From assembly GCA_905214875.1 (NCBI GenBank), contig CAJMNR010000036.1:1-36857 (forward strand): a stretch of 36,857 bases of DNA, given 5' to 3'. Shown piece by piece: positions 1-6,964 of this stretch. A model generated the notes under the pieces. It did no database searches, was not told the origin of the DNA, and saw only the letters and a program-made list of their open reading frames with translations. The DNA comes from an uncultured bacterium. Lineage in GTDB: Bacteria; Bacillota; Clostridia; Lachnospirales; Lachnospiraceae. The translations under genes were made by a program, and so were the position numbers. The first letter of the stretch is position 1. Each line of letters begins with the position of its first letter.

Positions 1-53
1 CGTTTCGCATGCCTTTCAGAGGCGTAATCGTAACGCTTTCCGCAACGTCAGTC
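1..53 (-). CDS. Possible start of a downstream gene, cut by the window edge
   Basis: A GTG codon at 53-51 overlaps the sortase TGA stop (50-48) as GTGA. From it the minus-strand frame stays open to the window edge (reading VTDVAESVTITPLKGMRN). The overlap and the AGAGAGG just upstream would suit a third gene in the sortase operon, but 17 or 18 codons are too few to recognise a family, and the ribosome site lies very close to the GTG. It could equally be untranslated sequence. Confidence 0.25.
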
Positions 54-677
54 ACCTCTCTTTGCATATACATAGTAGCGTTCGGTACGCTCACTCGTTA
101 CCTTTCCAAATGGGTAACAAGTATATAAAATCAGCTCTTCTGTCGTCTTACTTAAGTCATACGCTGTCTCATCCATAACGTCTGCGGCTTTCATATCCGT
201 AACTTCATACTGATATGTGCCATAAGTAGTTACAACTTTAATTGAATCGCCTTTCTTAATCTTTTCTAGTGGTGCCATAAATGTCGTATCGTGGCCTCCG
301 ACTAAGATTGTGCCATTTTCTCCTGGAAGACTTCCTCCTATATATAACCCGGCACCTTTTTCTAATACTTCATCTGAATCCCCATAATATAATGGTGTCT
401 TCAAATCGACTCCTTCACAGACAATTTCTCCGAATATGGTTCCCACAAGAGGTTTCTTCACTTCGCCTTGAGATTCCTCTCCTTCTTTTGGAACTTGTTG
501 TTCTGATTGTGTCTGCTCGAATGTATACTCCGGAGCCCCTTTAATTGCTGCCAGCTTAAAATCGCTTACTGCCTTGTTCCATATTGAGTTTCCACCAGCA
601 AAATACACGCCTGTAAGTAGTAAGGCAAATACTGCCGGAACCGCGATATAAGCTAACCCCTTCTTATTCATCTTCAT
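48..677 (-). CDS. Class D-type sortase
   Basis: Membrane-anchored cysteine transpeptidase that should cleave a C-terminal sorting signal on an exported protein. From ATG 677 it is 209 residues: a short basic N-terminus, one membrane helix (about residues 8-28), a variable linker, then the sortase barrel. The catalytic set is visible: His129 in GGHDTTF, Cys187 in LYTCYPF, and Arg200 in TERYYV. The TCYPF...RY pattern is typical of class D/E rather than A or B sortases. The frame is open to a TTG at 710, but ATG 677 (or ATG 671) is preferred because it overlaps the upstream TAA by only 14 (or 8) bases, which implies translational coupling. No strong ribosome site is seen for either ATG. Its likely substrate is the gene just upstream, which ends in a sorting-signal-like tail. 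Class assignment rests on motifs only. Confidence 0.85.
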   Translation of the reverse strand: MKMNKKGLAYIAVPAVFALLLTGVYFAGGNSIWNKAVSDFKLAAIKGAPEYTFEQTQSEQQVPKEGEESQGEVKKPLVGTIFGEIVCEGVDLKTPLYYGDSDEVLEKGAGLYIGGSLPGENGTILVGGHDTTFMAPLEKIKKGDSIKVVTTYGTYQYEVTDMKAADVMDETAYDLSKTTEELILYTCYPFGKVTSERTERYYVYAKRGD

Positions 678-1515
678 GTTTTGCGAAGATGATATATTTG
701 TATGAACCAATTACTGCCATCATAAATATTACTCCTAACATAGCTGCCCAAAGCAGACCATTATGTATTGTAATTCCTGTATTCTTAACTGGAAGGGTGC
801 TGTCAAATACGATTGTTTCCCCATTGGAAACTGTAACAGTTCCTTTCAGGTATTGTTCGACTGTTGTTGGTATATCTTTTGTTTCTTTCTTTAAAACCGA
901 ATCCACTGGATTCTCTTTATCAATTTTTCCAGTAGAATAAACTTTATCATGACCAACTGTTACACTAGTTAAGTCATCTTTCTTAGAGGTATTGTTTTTT
1001 GTACTATTCTCTTGGGATTCACCCTGTTCTTGATTTGAATCATTTTTCTTTTCAGTACTCTGCTCATTGGCCGTAGCATCATTCTTTGTACTGTTTTCCT
1101 CTTTTGTAGTATTATTCTCTGTCTTATCTTCCGTCTTCTCTTCTGTTTTATTTTCCGTCTTATTCGCAGTAGTATTCTCTTTTTCATCAGTATCTGAATC
1201 CGAACCTTCGACTGCAACGATATATCCATAATATGCTGCTGTCGGAACATAGCTATCAATCATTCCCATTGCTTTAGAAAGCTGACTTTCCGTCATATCA
1301 ATACCGTCTTCACTCAACTTTGAGCTAAGGGCTCCAAGTGCTGCGCTTGTTGCTTTATACTCTCTACCCTTATATGTAAATGTTGCACTACCAAGGTAAC
1401 CAATTAGCTGCTGTTCTGCTCCATTAATACTACCTGCGTATACTTTGGTATCTGTTGCTGCCATCATGCCTAGCATTAGCAGTCCTGCTGTAATCCCTAT
1501 TCTGAACTTTTTCAT
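664..1515 (-). CDS. Low-complexity exported surface protein, probable sortase substrate
   Basis: 283 residues. Residues 1-27 are a signal peptide ending VYA. A short folded region (about 30-102) contains FTYKGREYKA and DGIDMTESQ. A hydrophilic stretch (about 104-182) is built almost wholly from E, K, T, N, S, D and Q with repeating KTE/KTEN units. A second small region follows, then LPVKNTG at 241-247, a hydrophobic helix (about 254-277) and the tail KHEDE. The order of motif, hydrophobic segment and charged tail is that of a sortase sorting signal, although the motif has two extra residues compared with LPxTG and the tail is not clearly basic. In layout it resembles the 'processed acidic surface proteins' encoded beside class D sortases in Bacilli (from memory, not searched). 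Ribosome site AAGGAGC precedes ATG 1515; the stop overlaps the sortase start. Confidence 0.7.
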   Translation of the reverse strand: MKKFRIGITAGLLMLGMMAATDTKVYAGSINGAEQQLIGYLGSATFTYKGREYKATSAALGALSSKLSEDGIDMTESQLSKAMGMIDSYVPTAAYYGYIVAVEGSDSDTDEKENTTANKTENKTEEKTEDKTENNTTKEENSTKNDATANEQSTEKKNDSNQEQGESQENSTKNNTSKKDDLTSVTVGHDKVYSTGKIDKENPVDSVLKKETKDIPTTVEQYLKGTVTVSNGETIVFDSTLPVKNTGITIHNGLLWAAMLGVIFMMAVIGSYKYIIFAKHEDE

Positions 1516-1552
1516 AACTGCTCCTTACTTATGATACTCATACATGCTATCA

Positions 1553-1615
1553 CTCTCGTTATCGCGGCAGTCGCCAAGGTCATGCAAGCAGGACTTTGGC
1601 TCGTTGCTCGCGTAA
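1553..1615 (-). repeat. Copy A of a 63-base structured repeat
   Basis: It matches 34064-34126 at 56 of 63 positions. Read on the minus strand it folds as an outer stem GCG[A]GCA with TGCCGC, then an inner 11-base stem CCAAAGTCCTG with CATGACCTTGG (9 of 11 paired) closed by the tetraloop CTTG. It begins 8 bases after the hairpin of the Big_2 gene terminator and fills most of the gap before the exported protein gene at 1515. Function unknown. Confidence 0.75.
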
Positions 1616-1620
1616 ATTAT

Positions 1621-1655
1621 AGAAAAGCCCTAGATTACTGATCCAGGGCTTTGCC
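1621..1655 (-). terminator. Intrinsic terminator of the Big_2 surface protein gene
   Basis: Stem GCCCTGGAT / ATCTAGGGC with one mismatch (1627-1649), followed on the minus strand by TTTTCT. It lies 27 bases after the stop of the Big_2 gene. Confidence 0.85.
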
Positions 1656-1675
1656 TACTACTAAAAAGATTTTAG

Positions 1676-3907
1676 TTATTTATAAAATGCAGTAATTTTT
1701 GTTTCATCAATTACTTTTGCTAAATCATAACCATAAGTAGTGATAAATGCTCCGTTGTGATTATCTAAGAAGTCTCTGTTATATGTTAAAGCATAGTTAT
1801 CTGCATCTTCTTCATAAATTGCAACGACAGATGTTTTTGAACCACCAGTTAAAAGTGCTGTTTCACTAGTAACTGTAGCTTTTGTAAGATCATCGCTTAC
1901 TGCAGCAGTAAATGTAGTTTGTTTTACCTTTGTTACAACAGTATAAATTCCATTTGCATAAGTTACACTAAATGTTGCTGTCTTAGCAGTAGTTGCATTT
2001 TTCACTGTTACTTTGTATTCAGAACCATCTTTAGCAATTGAAACATCGTATGTTCCGTTTACTTTTTCATTTGCACCACTTACTGTAATGTTTTTCGTAT
2101 TTTCTGCGGAAGCGTTTACAGTTACATTAACTCCTGCTACTGTAAATGTTTTTCCTGCGTTTGCAACACGGTTAAACATCTTAGCAACATCTCCATTGCA
2201 GTCAGCTGCAATTTGAACTAATTTTGCTTGTACCTGTTGTGCTTTTTCTACTGTATTTTCGTAAGAATAGTTTCCATTTACAACTTTAATAGATTTTGCT
2301 TTCTTAGAAACTGTATAAGTTTTTGCTGCTTCATCACCTAAAGTAGTATCTGTTGGTTTGATTTCTTCTTGATCTACTTGTACTGGAGGTGTTGGTTGTG
2401 GTTCTTCGTCTTGTTTTGCTGTTACTGTTACTGTACAAGTTGCTGTAACACCGTTTGCTGTTGCAGTTACTTTGTAAGTACCAGCTTTTAATGCTTTCAC
2501 TTCACCATTATTTACTGTGATGTTTGCACTGTTTGTTTTCCAAGTAACTGTTTTACTTGGTCCAGTTACTGTTGCTGTTAATTTTGTGGAAGCGCCTTCC
2601 TCTAATGTAACGCTTGTTTTGTTAAGTTTGATTGTTGGTGCCACTACAACAACTTTACAAGTTGCTTTTACGCCATTTGCTGTTGCATATACGTAGTAAG
2701 TACCAGCTTTTACTGCCTTCACTTCACCATTTTTTACAGTGATGTTTTTGCTGCTTGTAGCCCAAGTAACTGTTTTGCTTGGTCCAGCTACTGTTGCTGT
2801 TAATTTTGTGGATTGTCCTTCATATAAAGAAACTGTTGTTTTGCTAAGTTTTGTTGTTGGTGCTACTACGACAACTTTACAAGTTGCTTTTAAACCGTTT
2901 GCACTTGCGTATACATAGTAAGTACCAGCTTTCTTAGTTGTTACAACGCCATTTTTTACTGCAATGTTTTTGCTATTTGTTGACCAAGTGATCGTTTTGC
3001 TTGCACCTACTGTAGATGCAGTTAATTTTACAGATTGTCCAACATAAACTTTAGCGTCTTTTTTGCTAAGCTTTAAAGATGTACCTTTTACTGTTACTGT
3101 GAATTTTACAGTACGTCCATTTGCGCTTGCAGAAATAGTAGCTTTTCCTGCTTTTTTACCATAAACTTTACCAGTCTTAGATACCGTTGCAACTTTAGTG
3201 TTGCTTGATTTCCAAGTCACTGTTTTGCTTGCGCCTGTTGTTTTTACTTTAAATTGTGCAGTGTTCTTACTTCCTGATGACCAGATAGTAGCAGATTTTG
3301 CACCAACTGTGCTAAGAGAAGATTTTACACCTGCCACTTTAATGTTTGCTTTTTTACCATTTGCAGAAGCTGTAACTATAACTGTACCAGTCTTTTTAAA
3401 TTTAACTTTACCAGACTTGCTTACTGTTGCAATTTTCTTATATTTACTGCTCATGGAATATGTAACTTTAGAGGAATATCCTTTTACGATTGGCTTAAGA
3501 GTAATGCCTTGATTAATATTTGCCTTTACTGATTTGGAGCTGAAAGAAATTGTAGGATTTTTAACTGTTACTTTACAAGTAGCTTTTACCTTTTTATTAG
3601 ATTTGCTTGTTGCTGTGATAGTAACGCTACCAGCTTTTTTTGCTGTAACTTTACCTTTTGAATTTACTGTTGCAACCTTAGGATTGCTAGATTTCCAAGT
3701 AACGCTTTTTGATGCTTTACCAGGAGTGACTTTTTTTACCTTTAATGTTGTCGACTGTTTTACATATAAAGTCGCCTTTGTTTTGTCTAACGTAATTTTA
3801 GTTACTTTTGCGGTTGCTGCACTTACCGATTGCGGATTAACTTGAACGCAAGTTAACATTAATGCAAATGACATGATTGCAGCTAAAATTCTAAATGCCT
3901 TCTTCAT
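1676..3907 (-). CDS. Secreted protein with six Big_2 (bacterial Ig-like) domains
   Basis: 743 residues. A signal peptide (1-30, ending SVSA) is followed by six immunoglobulin-like Big_2 repeats at about 34-116, 117-193, 195-274, 277-350, 351-424 and 425-498. The recurring core is TVTWKSSN..KVATVS.sGKV..KKAGTvtitAsANG, rich in K, T, S and V. A Pro/Glu linker (about 499-516) leads to a C-terminal region of about 225 residues that I do not recognise. No LPxTG motif, membrane helix or S-layer domain is visible, so attachment, if any, is not explained. Big_2 domains are usually adhesive or structural spacers on surface proteins. Ribosome site GGGAGGTA precedes ATG 3907 and a strong promoter lies upstream; the gene is monocistronic, ending in its own terminator. 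Confidence 0.9.
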   Translation of the reverse strand: MKKAFRILAAIMSFALMLTCVQVNPQSVSAATAKVTKITLDKTKATLYVKQSTTLKVKKVTPGKASKSVTWKSSNPKVATVNSKGKVTAKKAGSVTITATSKSNKKVKATCKVTVKNPTISFSSKSVKANINQGITLKPIVKGYSSKVTYSMSSKYKKIATVSKSGKVKFKKTGTVIVTASANGKKANIKVAGVKSSLSTVGAKSATIWSSGSKNTAQFKVKTTGASKTVTWKSSNTKVATVSKTGKVYGKKAGKATISASANGRTVKFTVTVKGTSLKLSKKDAKVYVGQSVKLTASTVGASKTITWSTNSKNIAVKNGVVTTKKAGTYYVYASANGLKATCKVVVVAPTTKLSKTTVSLYEGQSTKLTATVAGPSKTVTWATSSKNITVKNGEVKAVKAGTYYVYATANGVKATCKVVVVAPTIKLNKTSVTLEEGASTKLTATVTGPSKTVTWKTNSANITVNNGEVKALKAGTYKVTATANGVTATCTVTVTAKQDEEPQPTPPVQVDQEEIKPTDTTLGDEAAKTYTVSKKAKSIKVVNGNYSYENTVEKAQQVQAKLVQIAADCNGDVAKMFNRVANAGKTFTVAGVNVTVNASAENTKNITVSGANEKVNGTYDVSIAKDGSEYKVTVKNATTAKTATFSVTYANGIYTVVTKVKQTTFTAAVSDDLTKATVTSETALLTGGSKTSVVAIYEEDADNYALTYNRDFLDNHNGAFITTYGYDLAKVIDETKITAFYK
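2414..3079 (-). repeat. Three tandem 222-base units inside the Big_2 gene
   Basis: Domains 4, 5 and 6 (residues 277-350, 351-424, 425-498) are each exactly 74 residues and clearly similar at DNA level, with stretches such as AAGTACCAGCTTT and ACTGTTTTGCTTGG recurring at a 222-base period on the plus strand. Domains 1-3 are more diverged. The equal length points to recent tandem duplication, so copy number may vary between strains. Confidence 0.8.
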
Positions 3908-3950
3908 TTAGAGTACCTCCCTCATATTTTATTTTTTTTAATCTTAAATC

Positions 3951-3979
3951 AGTTTATAGCCAATTACATACTTTGTCAA
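3951..3979 (-). promoter_or_regulatory. Promoter of the Big_2 surface protein gene
   Basis: On the minus strand, -35 TTGACA (3979-3974), a 17-base spacer and -10 TAAACT (3956-3951), about 45 bases before the start codon. The -35 is a perfect match. Confidence 0.6.
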
Positions 3980-4245
3980 TATTGGTTTCATTTTACAAAT
4001 TTATGTAACTTTCTATATATTAAATGAAGAAAATGCCAGATATCCCAGTATTTGTGAGGTTTTTATCATTTTTTGGAGTTTTTTTACAGCTGCTTTTTCG
4101 ACCTTTTATGTCATAAATTTCACGTTAATTTTTTTTCATTTTCTGCCGATAATACTTTATTTTATTAAAATTTTTCTCTGTTTTTCATTATTTTAGAAGT
4201 CATTTTCTTATCAATTCAATTTTTCCCCTTCCAACTACAAAAAAA
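3980..4245. other. AT-rich intergenic stretch with no gene seen
   Basis: Part of the 436-base gap between the Big_2 gene and the small kinase gene. It is dominated by T and A runs. I see no open frame with a ribosome site, no stable hairpin and no repeat in it. Confidence 0.6.
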
Positions 4246-4290
4246 AAGAAAGTATACTCTACTTTTTTAAGTATACCTTCTCTTTTATCA
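4240..4290 (-). terminator. Probable terminator of the rfbB-kinase pair
   Basis: The arms AGAA-a-GTATAC and GTATAC-c-TTCT pair with one mismatch around a loop of about 13 bases. On the minus strand the hairpin is followed by a long T run (the complement of the A run near 4240-4247). It lies about 55 bases beyond the kinase stop. Confidence 0.6.
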
Positions 4291-4343
4291 TCCTTTTAAA
4301 GCTCGTCTTTTGCGAACGAATAGCTCCGTGCAATACTGCCAAA

Positions 4344-4877
4344 TCAATGATTCTTGACATAAGTCAGAAATTCTTTCGTCTTGGACCAATACTTGACTCC
4401 CCAGTTTTCAAAGTTCCATTCTTCTGAATACTCATTACACTCAAAATCGATATACCAAAGACGATTCTCCTTTACGACAAAATTAGTTGGAAAATAATCA
4501 ATATTAATCTTCTTTGCATATACCTTGCGGCAGATTTCCTTCATCTGCTCCAAGTATTCCTCTAATATCTCTCCTTTTTTTACAAGTTCAAAAATCGTTT
4601 CACCCTCAATATACGTCTTTAGAATCCGCTCCGTCTCCTTATCAACATCCAAAAGATCCGGCATACTGATTCCACATTCTTTTAATTTCTTATAATCCGA
4701 TAGTTCCGCTTCAACCTTATCTCCAAATTCATAATAATCACATGGTTCATGATGGATTTGCTTCAGTACATACTTTCCCGCATAGTCATGCACAAGATAG
4801 GAATAGCCACCTTTGCCTTTCCCAAGCAGTTTTTCCACCTCATACGATTTTCCATTTACAGTAAGTACACTCTCCAT
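4344..4877 (-). CDS. Small protein-kinase-fold protein (YrzF/Bud32-like size)
   Basis: 177 residues, much shorter than a usual Ser/Thr kinase (about 260) but keeping the phosphotransfer core. Visible parts are a glycine loop LGKGKGGYSYLV (18-29), the ATP-anchoring Lys39 in YVLKQ, a catalytic-loop equivalent NIDYFPTN with Asp127 and Asn132, and metal-binding Asp144 in YIDFE replacing DFG. There is no signal peptide or membrane helix, so it is cytosolic. It starts 7 bases after the rfbB-like stop and should share its transcript. Whether it phosphorylates a protein, a sugar or another small molecule cannot be told; pairing with a nucleotide-sugar enzyme makes a sugar or glycan-related substrate possible (inference). 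Confidence 0.7.
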   Translation of the reverse strand: MESVLTVNGKSYEVEKLLGKGKGGYSYLVHDYAGKYVLKQIHHEPCDYYEFGDKVEAELSDYKKLKECGISMPDLLDVDKETERILKTYIEGETIFELVKKGEILEEYLEQMKEICRKVYAKKINIDYFPTNFVVKENRLWYIDFECNEYSEEWNFENWGVKYWSKTKEFLTYVKNH

Positions 4878-4884
4878 AGCCTTC

Positions 4885-5853
4885 CTACCTCTCTAAATAC
4901 TCTCGATGATTAAGGTACCAACTGACTGTTTCCTTCAATCCTTCTTCAAATGATACCTCTGGTTTCCACCCAAGTTCCTTTCTTGCTTTCGTTGCATCAA
5001 TGGCATATCTTCTGTCATGCCCAGGACGATCTGTTACAAATGCAATCTGCGTTTCCTTTCCCCCTGCCTGCGCAATGACCTCTTTTATCAACGCAAGGTT
5101 CACACGCTCATTATGTCCACCAACATTATAGACTTCTCCATCCGTACCATTACGCAAGATAAGATCCACCGCCTTGCAATGGTCTTTTACATACAGCCAG
5201 TCCCTAACATTTTCGCCAGTTCCATAAACAGGAACTTCCCGCCCAGAAATAGCTCTGCTGATTACACATGGAATCAATTTTTCATAATGTTGATACGGTC
5301 CATAATTGTTGCTGCACCTCGAAATCGTAACCGGAACTTTATAAGTTCGATGATAAGCAAGTACAAATAAGTCTGCACTGGCCTTGGATGCCGAATATGG
5401 AGACGAGGTACAAATGGGCGACTCCTCGGTAAAGAACAAATCCGTCCGTTCAATCGGAAGATCCCCATACACCTCGTCAGTAGATATCTGATGAAAACGT
5501 TTAATCCCATGGATACGACATGCTTCTAACAACACCTGCGTCCCCAAGATATTCGTCCTTAAAAATAAATCAGCATCTTCGATGGAACGGTCTACATGGG
5601 ACTCTGCTGCAAAATTCACAACATAATCAGGCTTGTACTTTTTAAATACCTGTTCCACACATGCTTTATCGGCAATATCGCCTTTGACAAATACAAATCC
5701 AGGATCCTCTTTGACCTGATTCAAATTTGCAAGATTCCCTGCATAGGTTAATGCATCTAAACAGACAATCTGATCTTCTTTATGTACCATTCTCTCATAC
5801 TCTATAAAATTAGCACCGATAAATCCAGCACCACCTGTTACCAAAAGAACCAT
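4885..5853 (-). CDS. rfbB: dTDP-glucose 4,6-dehydratase-like SDR enzyme
   Basis: Extended short-chain dehydrogenase, 322 residues, which converts dTDP-glucose to dTDP-4-keto-6-deoxyglucose in deoxy-sugar synthesis. Visible are the NAD-binding TGGAGFIG (6-13), the catalytic triad Thr125-Asp126-Glu127 in STDEVYG, and Tyr153/Lys157 in PYSASKASA. SRCSNNYGPYQ and NVRDWLYVKDH are typical of the RfbB/RmlB branch. The start is ATG 5853, preceded by GGGAGGAA; the frame extends further upstream but across the promoter, so a longer protein is unlikely. No rmlA, rmlC or rmlD is next to it, so it may serve a scattered pathway or use a different nucleotide sugar. It is followed 7 bases later by the small kinase gene. 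Confidence 0.85.
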   Translation of the reverse strand: MVLLVTGGAGFIGANFIEYERMVHKEDQIVCLDALTYAGNLANLNQVKEDPGFVFVKGDIADKACVEQVFKKYKPDYVVNFAAESHVDRSIEDADLFLRTNILGTQVLLEACRIHGIKRFHQISTDEVYGDLPIERTDLFFTEESPICTSSPYSASKASADLFVLAYHRTYKVPVTISRCSNNYGPYQHYEKLIPCVISRAISGREVPVYGTGENVRDWLYVKDHCKAVDLILRNGTDGEVYNVGGHNERVNLALIKEVIAQAGGKETQIAFVTDRPGHDRRYAIDATKARKELGWKPEVSFEEGLKETVSWYLNHREYLER

Positions 5854-5898
5854 AAGACTTCCTCCCAACTTATTTGCTTGCTTTGTAATACTCTCTTT

Positions 5899-5927
5899 AT
5901 TATAGCCATGTAAAAATTTTCTTGCAA
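5899..5927 (-). promoter_or_regulatory. Promoter of the rfbB-kinase pair
   Basis: On the minus strand, -35 TTGCAA (5927-5922), exactly 17 bases, and -10 TATAAT (5904-5899), about 46 bases before ATG 5853. Confidence 0.7.
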
Positions 5928-5937
5928 TATAAACAAA

Positions 5938-5998
5938 TGCTCTAATATCAATGTTGGCATAGGTGTAAAACACCTCCTACAACACAGATATTAGAGCA
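5938..5998 (-). terminator. Long stepped hairpin after the HAD phosphatase gene
   Basis: Outer arms TGCTCTAATATC (5938-5949) and GATATTAGAGCA (5987-5998) pair perfectly over 12 bases. Inside, TGTTG/CAACA and AGGTGT/ACACCT pair in turn, giving a 61-base stepped hairpin. On the minus strand it follows the HAD stop and precedes a T-rich stretch; on the plus strand TATTTTTT follows. It is most simply a terminator but is unusually long and symmetric for one. Confidence 0.5.
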
Positions 5999-6020
5999 AT
6001 ATTTTTTCCTTACTTTCTTT

Positions 6021-6815
6021 CTAAATAACCATTTCTGCTAGCATTTCTTCTAACACTTCATCCACTGTTACACATTCTTTTTTTGCATACTGTTTCATAT
6101 AGTCATTGGAATGTGCCATAATATAGCTATTGTCTGTTAACTTTAACATGGGGATATCATTTTCATGGTCACCAAAGATCATAACTTCGTCTTCTTTGAT
6201 TCCTAAATGATCCATTAAGTATTGTACCGCAGTTCCTTTGGAAGATCCTTTTGGCACAAAATCCAACCAGCCATTCCCTGAATCCGTTGGCAATAAATCT
6301 TTTTTGTATTTTTCACGGAATCTTTCGTTGATGTCAGCAGGCACACGCTCATATCCTGCCATATACATGCTGATCTTGATAAAGTCTTCTTCCACTTTGT
6401 TAATGTCTTCTACCAGCGTAACATCATTTTTCACGATATTTGCCATGCGGTTATAAAAACTTTCTGTCTTCGGCATCAGATAAGAAGTCTTTGCTCCAGA
6501 AATTAGTGCTTCTGCTCCGTCTACTTCTAATATATCATGAATTAATTCTAGGCTGATTTCCTTTGGCATTGTCTTCTTGCAATATTCCTCTTCGTTATGG
6601 AAAATGATGCTTCCATTTTCGCAAACATAATACATATCCTCGCCAACATAATCAAATAAACGTCTCATATTTGGGTATTGTCTGCCACTGGCTGCTGCAA
6701 ACATAATCCCTTGTTGTTGTAATTTTTCAATTATTTCTAATGTCGATTTGTCTAACGACTGATTTCCACGCTTTAATAACGTTCCATCTAAGTCTGTAAT
6801 AATTAATTTTATCAT
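6021..6815 (-). CDS. Cof-type HAD-family sugar/nucleotide phosphatase
   Basis: 264 residues from ATG 6815. It is a Mg-dependent haloacid-dehalogenase phosphatase of the Cof/YidA type, which removes phosphate from sugar phosphates or cofactor-related phosphates in the cytosol. Motif I DLDGT holds the nucleophile Asp8 and Asp10; motif IV GDHENDIPML is near residue 216; the cap domain lies between. The frame is open upstream to 6884, but that region contains the promoter, so the internal ATG with GAGGG upstream is chosen. It has its own promoter and appears monocistronic. The substrate cannot be predicted. Confidence 0.88.
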   Translation of the reverse strand: MIKLIITDLDGTLLKRGNQSLDKSTLEIIEKLQQQGIMFAAASGRQYPNMRRLFDYVGEDMYYVCENGSIIFHNEEEYCKKTMPKEISLELIHDILEVDGAEALISGAKTSYLMPKTESFYNRMANIVKNDVTLVEDINKVEEDFIKISMYMAGYERVPADINERFREKYKKDLLPTDSGNGWLDFVPKGSSKGTAVQYLMDHLGIKEDEVMIFGDHENDIPMLKLTDNSYIMAHSNDYMKQYAKKECVTVDEVLEEMLAEMVI

Positions 6816-6855
6816 AAATAATAGCCCTCTTTGTCCTTTTATGTAATATATAGCT

Positions 6856-6884
6856 ATTATATGTATTTTCAACTTATCATGCAA
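6856..6884 (-). promoter_or_regulatory. Promoter of the HAD phosphatase gene
   Basis: On the minus strand, -35 TTGCAT (6884-6879), 17 bases, -10 TATAAT (6861-6856), about 40 bases before ATG 6815. Confidence 0.65.
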
Positions 6885-6928
6885 GTATACGGTTATTCCT
6901 TAAAATGGTAAACTTGTTTTAAGCAAAC

Positions 6929-6958
6929 AAAAAGAGGGCGCCTAAACGCCCTCTTTTT
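6929..6958 (-). terminator. Terminator of the MMPL/lipoprotein operon
   Basis: Perfect stem GAGGGCG / CGCCCTC (6934-6940 with 6947-6953) flanked by A and T runs on both sides, so it could work in both directions. The lipoprotein stop is 7 bases away. Confidence 0.9.
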
Positions 6959-6964
6959 ACTTGA

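Noticed and set aside
969..1259. Arg/Lys/Ile-rich frame inside the surface protein gene
   Set aside because: It is the out-of-frame reading of the KTE/KTEN low-complexity stretch, with no start signal.
2414..3079. Regular repeats that might suggest a CRISPR array
   Set aside because: The period is 222 bases and the units are in-frame protein domains; there are no spacers.
5837..5969. Small minus-strand frame of about 40 codons starting MPTLILEH after an AGGAGGTG
   Set aside because: Its start lies upstream of the well-formed rfbB promoter and within the stepped hairpin, and it overlaps the rfbB start. Most likely chance.
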